From: Diphasiastrum complanatum
Taxonomy: Eukaryota > Streptophyta > Lycopodiopsida > Lycopodiales > Lycopodiaceae
Direction of reading: 5' to 3'
Assembly: GCA_029204225.1 (NCBI GenBank)
Contig: CM055101.1
Location: 63,388,671-63,452,670 of the forward strand
DNA: 64,000 bases
The translations under genes were made by a program, and so were the position numbers. Under the pieces are notes generated by a model. The model ran no database searches. It was given only the letters and a program-made list of their open reading frames with translations, and was not told the DNA's origin. The stretch's first letter is position 1; each line of letters opens with the position of its first letter. Below are positions 11,044-21,632 of this stretch, piece by piece.

Positions 11044-12334
11044 TGTTGTAAAGCTACCTTTACAAGCTTTACTTCCGGCGCCATCGGCGCCAGCTATGTC
11101 CCCGGCGCCAGCAGCGCCCCTGCTGCTCCCGGCGCCACTGTGACCAGAATCCAGCCGGCGCCAAGTTCCTATGGCTGAAAATCTTTGATCGGTTCTAGCG
11201 AAGTCCAAAGAGCTCAGATCGATGTGCAATCACCTCACACGATCTAGGCATGATTAAAGGAAGCCTGGGGAACAATAAAATCTAGAGAGAGAAAATGACT
11301 TTCTAGAAAGAGAAAATCCTAGAGAGAGAAAAAACGTGCTTTACCAGCTTGGGTAGAGTGCTTGGTATGAGGGGGGGTGCCGAATCACACCAATACTATA
11401 GGGGGAGTGCGGGTTGCGACTCAGGGCGAGCTCCAACCAAGTCTCAGCCTCCCTTGCTGGAATGTTGTCATGGCTCTCGCCTTGGCATGCTAGCGCCCCG
11501 GAGACTAGGGTCGGTCACACACTTGAAATGTAACCTTCTCAGATTTATCAATAAAGTGGGATTTTCCTCAAACTGACTCTGATTACCTTCTGGGTTTCAG
11601 TGTTCGGTAAAAGCACCAGTTGTAAGGCCGCTTTCAAAATTTTTAACTTGGCACATAGCTGAGGGTCGTATCCCGGGACGCCAGCGGTATGCCGTCGGGA
11701 CCATTCGGTCCGTGGCGCCAGCGGAATGCTGTCGGAACCATTTGGTCCAAGAACTGGTTGTTTCCATATCTGTCGCGGCTTGTGGTTCTGAGTGTTCCTT
11801 GCATGAACGTGAATGGGTTAAGCTCTTGGGGAACGGGCTCTAACCTGTCGGCTGAGTTGGATGGCTTGCTTGGGTGGATGTTACCTGTTTATGGCTGTCC
11901 AGTCTGGCGTGGCGCCAGGTTGGCTTCCAGCGCTCGTGACGAAGCTTTCAGTTGGTTAAGTCTGATGTAAGTCAGACCGCTTGCTTGGAATGGATGTTAC
12001 TCGTTTGTAACAAAGCTTTCAGTTGGTTAAGTCTGATGTAAGTCAGACCGCTTGCTTGGAATGGATGTTACTCGTTTGTAACAAAGCTTCGAGTTGGTTA
12101 AGTTTGATGTATGTCGGGCGGCTTGCTTGGAGGGAAGTCACCCACGTCGGGACCCCCGATCTGGCATGGCGCCAGGTTGGATCTCAATGTTGGTCCTCGG
12201 AACTTCAAGTTGGTTAAGTCTGATCGTTGTTGGCGAGTTGGCTGCTTGTATGTCAAGTGGGTTCGGATGGCAAGAGTTGAAGGCTGGGAAGCTAAGTCGT
12301 GGTTCCCGGCTCCCTTTGGGATGCCTGCGCTACA
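11044..12334 (+). repeat. 3' LTR (1291 bp)
   Basis: Near-identical to 7389-8706 apart from a 27-bp deletion in the GGCGCC block and a few transitions. Ends GCGCTACA, followed by the target duplication CTAAC. Confidence 0.9.
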
Positions 12335-12339
12335 CTAAC
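12335..12339. repeat. Target-site duplication CTAAC (right)
   Basis: Matches 7384-7388 exactly and fixes the right edge of the element. Confidence 0.85.
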
Positions 12340-14500
12340 CAAAGTTGCAAATATTTATTTGTTATCATCAAAAAATCTAGAAAGCCTCTTGATATGACTG
12401 TTTCCTCAAGCCCGGTCCCGACCCACTTAGAAATTTGAGCTTGACCCACTACACTGTAGTGGCTGGAAGAAATTTCTATCGAGCATTAAATTTGTGCTAT
12501 CAACGTCCAATAAATCTTCAAAATATCAAAACATTTCATGATTTCCAAAACTATTGTAACAAGCTTAAAATCCTAAATAGTATATAGCAACATGTTTATG
12601 ATCCTCTAACTATTTGCCTAAACCTAAAAATAGATAATGGCTAGTGCTTTCCTAAATATTATATCCTCTAAGTATGTGCCTAAACCTAGAAAAAGATAAT
12701 AGCTAGTGCTTTCATGAAAGTGAAATTATAATCAAAATTTTGTAATGTAATCTATTCCTAAAGAAAAATCGTAGATTCCATTGTCACACTTTTCCCAACA
12801 CAAGGCAGGGTCTTACTGCCCTCCATGTAGTATCTTCTTAAGGAAGGTTTTAACCTTTTGACATGCCTTGGCAACTTTAGAAAAAAGCGAGCTATTGCAC
12901 TTCCACTGCGCCTTCAGGTGCAGCATAGGAGTGGGTAAAACGTAATTGTCTGAGGGAAACAGCAGATCCTCTTGGCATCCAAGTGCAATCAGAGCTTCTC
13001 CTTACAGTTAACCGCTCTAGAATTAAGTGGAAGTTTTTTGGGTGATCCCGGTTGTCTTGACCCTCCGGAATCAAAAGATATTAAATACTCCCAAGGAATA
13101 GTGAGCGTCTGCTGCTTGAAAATCTATAAAAAGTGCAATTATCCAAGGCCTTTGTGCTAGCAGGACTGATTGATGCACTCCAAGGGCGCAACAATATTGA
13201 TGCAGCCAGGCCGATTGTTGAGCAGCGAAGGTAATTGTTCAGTCTTTCGTACATCTTGCGCTGTTAGAGTAGATGCTACATGAGATTGGATGGACTGCTT
13301 GAAAGTTGGCCAGCCACTTACAGACGCTTTTTATGCACATTTCATCTTTTTATGCAGTGTGGACCACTGATACCCTCAATATCCAATTCTAAGGCCATCG
13401 CTTGCAAGCTTGAAACATAGATGACATGAAATGAGAGCGCTAAGCAGAGGCCTAATCAGGGTGGGTCCATTTACAGAGCCGTAGAGGCTAGTGAAGATTA
13501 AAAGCAAGCAGTTGTCCCACGTTCCAACTAGCTAAGCAGGCGTCGATCCTTTTGGCTTTAAGCTCGAGATTCCAATGTCCACGTCCTTGTCTGCAATTGG
13601 ACAGAATGTGCATTTGTTTGTTGCCCTGTATTTTGCTACGCCAATCATGCCCTTGTATTCCACCATCTAAAGCTTATTTGCTGAGACAAGGCTAGAAAGA
13701 AATGAATGATGCAATTAGGTGAATTTCATACATCATCTTGGTGGTAGATGTAAGAGCATCGTTGTTATTTGACACAAAGTACAATCTCCTTGTTGTGAAA
13801 TATCAATGCTTCCCTCCCAAGCGATAAAGATTTCACAGCTTTCTGTATCCTACTGTGTTATTTATGCTTTTCCCGTAATGTAAGGCCAGCTTCATATTGT
13901 CCGTATCTTGCACTGGTCCCATTCGCGCCATAAAATACATAGATGGATTGCACTCTGCATCCAAACAAGTACATTTTTACAATATTTCTGGAGCTACGTC
14001 GAAGCTTCAGATGACCATCTTTGTTGTCTGTTCGTAAGTGAATGTAACCATAGTCTAGTATTCCTCATATGCAATCAGCAACTTCACTTACTTGCACATC
14101 GGTTTTAGAGTTGGAGAAGCGTTAGAAGTGTCACGTACGACTTGTTTTCATCATGCTCTCCATCAGGCACTTGGTGAATCTTTAGCGATGACGCCTGAGA
14201 CACAGAATTCCATATATCATGTCTAGATTTGTAAGAAATCATTAAAGATGAAGAAATCAGTGATTCTTTCTTTTGTAACCCGATATGATTCCTTGGACCA
14301 TTTATGGTTGCCAAAAGTCATACTTACAGTCCCTTCCAGTATTGCAACGGGTCACAGCTTCTTGCTTTCAAGAACGAGCTATTCCGTTTTACAGTTTCTC
14401 GATTTAGGAAGTAGCGGCACCTTTCTTTAGCCTATGATTCTTTATGCCCATGAGAGGGTTGTTTGGCCAGGAAAAGATCAGGGCATTGCTGGAGAATCTT
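12340..14500. other. Spacer upstream of the transporter gene
   Basis: No gene recognised. It holds an imperfect 62-bp tandem repeat at about 12602-12715 (tcctctaa...ctagtgctttc). Short open frames at 12892-13160 and 13908-14430 overlap on both strands and lack motifs. Confidence 0.4.
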
Positions 14501-14646
14501 GGTGATCTATTGGTCAATGACATTTATCATAGCCCGCAGGACCACTTCTGCGGCAAGACCTGGAAAAATTCACGGTGATCTGATGGCCAATGACATCTAG
14601 CAGAGCCCTGCAGGAACATTACTGCGGCAAGAAGTGGAAGGATGCT
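14501..14646 (+). repeat. 73-bp tandem repeat in the transporter promoter
   Basis: Two imperfect copies (14501-14573 and 14574-14646) share ggtgatct.tggtcaatgacat and ctgcggcaaga. The array ends at the TATA-like box of the transporter gene, so it could contribute to promoter function. That role is inference. Confidence 0.7.
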
Positions 14647-14652
14647 ATAAAA
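14646..14652 (+). promoter_or_regulatory. TATA box candidate of the BT1-family gene
   Basis: TATAAAA 88 bp upstream of the chosen ATG at 14734, a normal distance for a plant core promoter with a short 5' UTR. Confidence 0.55.
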
Positions 14653-14733
14653 TTTGTTGAATCTTTCCGAATGCCAATTGCGCTATTCCGGTGTTACCTT
14701 GTTTTTTAAGAGTTAATCAAAGAACTCGACCTC

Positions 14734-17700
14734 ATGGGGGCAACTAGCTTCGACGAGCAACGGAAGCATGCCTTGACCGAGAGGCTTCTTCCTTCCGAAC
14801 CAAAGGTATGAACTACATGTCGTACATAACTTTGATTTAGATCAACTGGAGGATATATATTTCTCACTTCCATACTTATATGTTAACTTTAGATATTAAC
14901 TTTAGATACAGTCCGAAGAGAAGGAAAGCCGTCAAGTTATTGATATGTATATTGCAGGATTCTGTCGCTGTCGCACAATCTTCAAGCGTTCCGGTGAAGT
15001 CAAACCTTGCTCCTGAAAATGATCTCGAGAATCCAACACCTGCCTACCCTGTCTTGCTTCCAAAAGACAAAGATAAGGATGCAAGAGATCAATCTTGTGC
15101 TTCCATATTGTTGGAACTTATTTGGGCGCCTTTTGCATGGATGTCAATGATGGCTAATGAGCTTGACATCAACTTCGTTTTTGGTGTGATAGTTGTATAT
15201 GCTGTAAGTCAAGGACTAGGCGGATCTTTACATCAAATCGCCGTAGACTATTACTGGAAGGACGTGCAGTTTGCTCAACCTTCTGCAGTACAAGCATATC
15301 ACGGAATCATTGGAATCCCCTGCGACATCAAGCCTATTTGGGGATTGCTTACAGATGTTGTTCCCATAGCTGGCTACTATCGTCGGCCTTACTTCATACT
15401 TTCAGGTTAGATTTTTTTCATTTCGTCCAAGATACTGTTGTGTGTCTTTTTTATTAAATTGAAATAAAGTGATTATCATGAAAACAAGGTAATTCGAAAG
15501 ATTTCGAGCAGCTTTTCTGTGCAAATTGAAAAATGGAATTTTTTTTTTTGGAATATATAAAAAGCTCTTGCATTTTTTGACTTTCACGTAAAAGAAACAC
15601 ATCAGCCATAAGAAAACAATATTATTCTGTTTGTGGGCTATTTGTGAAGCTGCAGCGACATTATAAGGATGTGCATGTATAGTAAAAAAAGTTAATTTTT
15701 TTTAAAAATGTCGTTAATATTTGAAATGACGAGTCTGGACATTTGAATTGTTTGGTGTTGCTATCAGCTTTCCGAGAAGCTTCACAATAGCTTATCAGAC
15801 ATCAGCACAGCTAAAAAGCTGTACAAAATGCTTGCTAAAAGTATCATGTTGTTAATGTGAAGTTTTGGAGTGGTTTGGAAAAATAGATAAAATCATTGAT
15901 TCCAGTAGATCATGGTTTTTAGAACTGATAAAGTTTAGCCTCCTAAGCATGAAATATACTGCAGGTGGAATTGGTGTGATGGCATACCTAACCTTTATGT
16001 TGGGAGGGAAAGTGCCTGCAGCCCTGGTAGTGACACTCTTGGCAGCATCGGCAGCCTCCTCAGCAATTGCAGAGGTGACAATTGATGCATTGGCCGCAAA
16101 GAAAAGCCGAGACCGCCCTGATCTTGCTGCAGACATTCAGAGCCTATGTTACATGAGCTTTTCGTTGGGCAGATTGGCGGGATATTCTATGAGTGGACTT
16201 GCAGTCAGCACTTTTGGGGCTCAGGTACCTGCTTTAGGTTAATTATTTTCACGTTCTGAACTAACAATTACAAATTGCAAAAGAGCTAGGAATTCCCGGC
16301 CCGGGGAAACGCTTTATTAATTAAGGTGGTGCTGGGGCGAGCGACCATTGGAAGTTTGTTAATTTTAACCCATGTAGATGCTGTAAATCTTCATATCGAT
16401 GATTGTTTTGAGAATTTTTAAGCCATCGAGGAATGCATTGCTTAGAGATCTTCAAACTACCATAAATTATGGTGAGAGGTGTTAGGCAGAGCCATAATGC
16501 AACAATTTATGGTGACGGTGTCATGCCAATCCATAGTGGAACGACTAATGAACTCAATGGAAAGGTCGCTAGAAAGTTCTTTCACAAATCTAACGGACTG
16601 ATAAATAAATACTTCACGACTGGAAACCTGGAATTTTCTGTTGCCCATACTTTTTGACTTTACACAGGCCCTCCTACCTCTCGCCCCAGATTCTAGAGAC
16701 TTTTATCCCATAATTTTGCTTCTAAGACTTTTTTAGACCTCAAGGTGCTGGCATGAGACGTTGAGTCACTTTTGATTTTCATGATTTTAGTATTTTTCTG
16801 GCTGCTTCCTAAAACATTTGAGAAAAAGGCAGAACAGAGGTGGAATATCTGGATTCTGCAGATACAGCCAAACCGGTGTCAGAGTGTGACCTGCCTTAAA
16901 TTCAGTAGGATGAGATTTGATCACCTGATTTTAAACGTCCTCAGCAAACTGAAGTAAAATACTGTGCTGATCTTTTCCATACTTTAGTATTGTTTGAACT
17001 CGGTGGCTACTATAGCATCCTTTATGTACTCCATTCTAGGACCAATGAATTTCTCTGCTTTGCATCACATTAAATCAATGAGTAAGATCAAGGGTCAGTT
17101 TCCTTGAATCATCAATCAACAAAGGAGGCGCAACTTTATATCATAGTTACCAAGGAACACGTTCCCACCCCCTGGCAACGCGTTTCCCACGTTCCCACCT
17201 ACCAGGATTTCCCAGAAACGCGTTCCCTGGTGGGAATGTTCCCGTAGCAGTGGGAACTCGTTCCCAGGGGTGGGAACACGTTCCCAAGTAGCAAAAGCAA
17301 AATCTTCTAATAAAACCTGCTTTTTGTGAAGCTTCTCAGTTTTTTATTGACTTGTTACCCATAAAAGGGTTCATATGCCTATATAAAAACCCATCAAAAG
17401 TATCAAGATACTCGTTTTTGAGAATTAAGGCCAGCTCCATTCCTACACTTTGCCGGTTTTCCTGAGCGCTGTTTCAAACTTATGACGTGACGTTCCCACG
17501 TTTCCAAGTTCTGGAAAATGTTCCCGTTCCCTGGGGTCACGTTCCCATTTCTAGTTAATGAAAGTTTTCTGCTTTACATCACATCAAATTAACGAGTAAG
17601 ATCAAGGATCAGTTTCCTTGAATCAATCAACAAAGGAGGTGCAATTCATATACATAGTTAATGAAAGTTTTCTCCTTTGCATCTCTTGAAATATACGAGT

Positions 17701-20700
17701 AAGATCAAGGATCAATTTCCTTGAATCAGTCAACAAAAAAACTGCTTCCAGACATTAAGGCCCCCTCTCTGGTGAGACTTGCCGCATATTTCCAGTAAAG
17801 AAGATACCAGTAAAGAATTATCTTTACACAATGTTTTTTTGCCACAAAATAGAGCTTGCATATAACTTGCTGAAATAATGCACAGTGCCTCACCATGAAC
17901 GTCTCCTGTAGCGTTTTTTTCCATACTTTTTTGAAGCAAAATCCAATAATTAACTGACCATTATTTAGCCGAAACACTTTTCTGTCTTATTACACCATTG
18001 TCCTCCTTCAAGTCCCAAAAAGCTCACACTTTTTTGCATGAGTCTTTGGCATTTTATTCAAGTACTGAAACTCTCTTACTATGCCATCTATCTGAACATT
18101 AAGCAAAGAAAATCGACAGAAAAGAAATAACTCAAGGGATGAATTCAAAGAACAAAACCAGACCGAAGTAATGGAGTTTGCTGCACTCCATTGACCAGCC
18201 TCAGATGTAAGAATATGTCCTATCAGGTTGAATGGAAATCAAATCCTGTTACTAAAGAACATTATCTTCCAATATATGGAAAATCAAACATGACCATGCA
18301 TATCAAAGACATGACCATGCATATTAGACACGCCGATCTTAACAGGGAGTGAGAGTATTAACAGATAAAGGCAGGACCGCACCTTTGTCACCATTTTAAA
18401 GGAAATCACAAAGAATTCTGGATATGATTCAGCAAGGCTCTGGTAGTCATAAAGTTGGACATGAAGAAAATAGTGAAGGATGGGGATATGTCTAGTAGTA
18501 ATGACTTTGTCGGCGAGTTTTGTGGTACACAGAGTTTCATTGTTTTGTCGAAAGTTTCAAGAAATTCTTCAGTTCATTATTTAGAAAAATGGGTATACCA
18601 TATGGAATACCTGGCATACAGCGAGGACGACACACTTGCTCGTATTTAGGAAGCTTGCACAATAAGAGAGATGAGAGATGAAATGCAAAGACTTCCCTCA
18701 AGTGTCCCTATGTAACTGGTCCTTTTCACATATAGAAGACCACCTGGGACTGAGGGGGTGATATGGAACTTAAGGTTCGAACTTCGATGTAGAGAATTAT
18801 CTAGAAGAAAACATTTGGACTCCTTGACATTAATTCTAGTGGTGTAGATCTTTTGATGGCCGAGGAAAAAAGTTTCATATTGAGGACAAAGGTTTCATAG
18901 CTATTTCAGAAGGGAGAAAGCTAGCAAACATATTCCACAATGAAGGGGGCCGTCCCAAACAAAACACCTTCTGAGGAGTTTGGAGGGTAAGCAGTGGAGT
19001 AGGGGGGCGAGGCCTTACCAATTAAAAGATAAGAGATGCGCACAACTTCACAACTACGTAAAGAGATAGCATTAACCATTCCTATCAAAGGATTTATCCA
19101 AATCTATTTTGAGGATTAAGATGGGCCTAGTACTCTGATAATATTTGAGCCAATTAAGCTGAGAAGTCTTCGTGAGACAGATGGGTAGATAGTTATATAT
19201 TATATAGATCACGTTCTGTTACAGATATCATACATGAATCTTTATCTTCACATTTGTCTGCCTGCTGCAAACATGTTCCAAAATCTCGCGTTTCCCTTGC
19301 CTAATGCTGCTGCCCCTTTCAAATTTCACCTGCAAGATAAGCTGACACTACTATTTTTTATCCTTTGTATCGTGCAACGTTTCTTTTCATCTTTGCAACA
19401 ATCCTCAATAGTCACTTATTTTATGGGTAGACCGCCTAGTTTTGTTGCCATCATTAGTTTTTTAGAAACCCATTTATTGGAATTCAATCTAAATGCCAGG
19501 AGAGTTGGAACTTCTGGTAAGGGATTTTACTTGTTTTATCTGCAAGAAAGGATTCTTTGAATGCTGTCTTTATTTCATGTGTAATGAGTTCTTTCTAGTT
19601 ATTCACTACGTTCATACTTTCTTAAATACTACTATTGGTAATTTAACAGTTCTATTCTAAGAAGCCTCGGAACGTCGTTCCGGACCTTCATGGTTCCGGA
19701 ACCATGGTTCCGAAATCGCTGCGTTCCTGATCACGGAACCATGCTTCCGGAACCATGCTGCATCTGACACTGCATCTGACATCTGACTAACATCTGCAGC
19801 TGTTATGTTGTGGTTACACCTTATATTTACCCCCCCGATGACTTTTAAAAACAGCCGTTTTTGAATCGTTCCGCAAAAATAATTTCAAAAAAATGGAAAT
19901 CGTTCCGGAACCATCGTTCCGTTCGCGTTCTGGAACCATGTTTCCGGAACTACGATGCTTCTTAAGCCTTTCGGGAGTACCTTTTTTCGCCCCAAGACTC
20001 TTTACCTTCACTAGCACAAGTTGTTTTGTCGTGGTAGGATGTTGGGCATTCTTGCTTCTGAATAGTTTTCATCCTCTCCCCACATTAAGTCCTGTGTTCT
20101 TTTGAAGCTTAATGCTCCTATGGCAGAGAATCTTTCTGTCCATGTCCTAAAGGTACATTTCATAGGATTGCCTGATTTTGATTTTGTTGTGTAAAGTCTG
20201 GGTCCTTATGCTAATAAACGTCCTCTTCTTCCTCGTGAGCCTGATAGTTATTGTAGTCCTATTTCCTTTGCTCCTCATGTTTTTCATGAGACTCCATCTA
20301 TCTCTATTCCTTTGGACATACTAGATATTCACGTTCCTCCGGAGATGAACATTTTTTCCCTCCTGCTACAGATGCCCTTCCCTCTTCTATAGGGGTGTGT
20401 ATCGGCCTTCCTTTGAGGACATATGACACAATGGATACAGTTTGGCATGCTTAATGCCTTAACGCTTCTTACTGTTTGGTAGCCACATGAGCAAGTAAGT
20501 TTTAATGTTGGACATAGTGAAGTGAACATTGCAGTGTGCCAGTATCCATTCTTGTATCTGTACATGTGGTAGTAAATATCAGTAGAGTCTTTGGTTTGCA
20601 AAAAATAAAGTATGATGTAAATGATATCTTCTTTTTTTCCAGGGATCACTTGGTTTGTTAGCAGTACCACCAATGCTTCTGATCGCACTTGGTTTTCTGT

Positions 20701-21632
20701 TGCAAGAGGAGCGATTACCCAAGTATCGCAGGCAAGATAGCCAGGTAAATTCACAATCCTGCCCATGATGGTATGGTACGTAACGTACATGGGTTGAGAA
20801 TGAAGATATGATACTTAGTGCATGTATACGTCTTTTTGAATACAGGTTCGTAAAAATATTGTGGAAGCAAGTTACAAAATGTGGAGCACGATTAAACGCC
20901 CAGTTATTTGGATGCCTGTTCTATACATGTTCCTTTCCTGGGCAGTCTGCCCTGACATTTCTGAGGGTCTTTTCTATTTCTACACAGACGCATTTTCTGG
21001 GTTATCTTTGTCCGTGGTACTGCTGCTACTCCTAATTGATTATGTTAGCTTCATCTTCTTCCTCTATGATGAATACAGCGTAGTAGATATTCAGCGTGAC
21101 TGACCTAATCTTTGCATTTATACAGGGGTTTATTGGACTGGTCTACGCAGTGGGTTCACTGGGAGCATTTGTCGGAGTACTCACGTACCGAAACTTTTTA
21201 AGGCAAATATCTTTCCGATGGCTTTTGTTCTGGGTGCAAATCATTATTTCCGTTTTTGGAATGCTGGACTTTACTCTGGTGACTCAGCTCAACTTGAAGT
21301 TAGGAATCTCCAATTCAGCTTTTGCCGTAGCCGATGAAACCTTCTCACGAGCAACAGATCGGCTGAAATACACTCCACTATTTGTGCTCTGTGCCAAGCT
21401 ATGCCCGTTGGGTATTGAAGGCACCTTCTTTGCACTGCTTGTGTCCATAGAGAACATTGGCCTTCGGTTCTCATCATGGGGAGGAAGCGCACTTCTTGCA
21501 TTCTTCAACGTGACACGCGATCAGTTTCAGCACCTCTGGTTGGTTGTTTTGATCAGAAACGCGCTCAGACTTCTTCCAGTGGTGATGATCTTTCTGCTTC
21601 CCCGCACAACACCAGAGATGACTATTGTATGA
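14734..21632 (+). CDS. BT1-family folate/biopterin-type transporter, six exons
   Basis: Exons: 14734-14805, 14958-15405, 15965-16224, 20643-20744, 20846-21013 and 21126-21632. These give 1557 nt and 518 aa, with all junction phases closing and a TGA end. The protein has a short hydrophilic N-terminus followed by many hydrophobic segments, as expected of a roughly 12-span major-facilitator-like carrier. Family landmarks are GGSLHQIAVDYYWKD, IPCDIKPIWGLLTDVVPI followed by YYRRPYF (exon 2), AIAEVTIDA and AADIQSLCYMSFSLGRLAGY (exon 3), and PDISEGLFYFYTDAF (exon 5). Plant members are annotated as probable folate-biopterin transporters. Localisation (plastid or other membrane) and substrate cannot be read here. 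The exon 5 donor (gtggta at 21014) is the least certain junction, chosen for phase. Intron 3 is 4.4 kb and full of repeats. Confidence 0.88.
17041..17750 (+). repeat. Tandem ~104-bp repeat, three copies, split by an insertion
   Basis: Copies at about 17041-17149, 17558-17660 and 17661-17750 share 'acgagtaagatcaaggatcagtttccttgaatca'-type sequence. Copies 1 and 2 are separated by the GTTCCC-rich insertion at 17150-17551. Confidence 0.7.
17150..17551. mobile_element. GTTCCC-rich insertion in the repeat array
   Basis: A 402-bp insertion with many GTTCCC/GGGAAC inverted motifs, flanked by TAGTTA at 17144-17149 and 17552-17557. The uninterrupted junction between repeat copies 2 and 3 reads catagttaatgaaag, which shows the empty-site form. 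Non-coding, probably a MITE. Confidence 0.6.
19659..19963. mobile_element. GTTCCG-rich MITE with imperfect terminal inverted repeats
   Basis: The left end AAGAAGCCTCGGAACGTCG and the inverted right end AAGAAGCATCGTAGTTCC match imperfectly. The interior carries repeated GGTTCCGGAACC palindromes. No coding sequence and no clear target duplication. Confidence 0.5.

Larger units (their letters stand above)
7389..12334 (+). mobile_element. Complete non-autonomous LTR retrotransposon (LARD-like)
   Basis: A 4.9-kb element with two LTRs (7389-8706 and 11044-12334), target duplication CTAAC, a tRNA-iMet primer site directly after the left LTR and a purine-rich tract directly before the right LTR. The 2.3-kb interior has no gag or pol reading frame. 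Its leader is closely related to that of the gypsy element at 37568, so it belongs to the same lineage and would need proteins supplied in trans. The LTRs differ by one 27-bp indel and about seven transitions seen by eye, which implies a fairly recent insertion. Confidence 0.9.
16225..20642 (+). other. Large intron 3 of the BT1-family gene, repeat-filled
   Basis: Starts gtacct and ends ttccag. It contains three copies of an approximately 104-bp repeat, a GTTCCC-rich insertion and a GTTCCG-rich MITE. The two coding exons on either side join as GAQ-GSLGLL, a natural family junction. An open frame at 19234-19560 and a weakly copia-like stretch near 20050-20350 are not supported as genes. Confidence 0.7.

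Noticed and set aside
20050-20350. Pro-rich + strand stretch resembling a copia linker
   Set aside because: No RRSSR, reverse transcriptase or integrase motif; too weak to annotate inside the intron.
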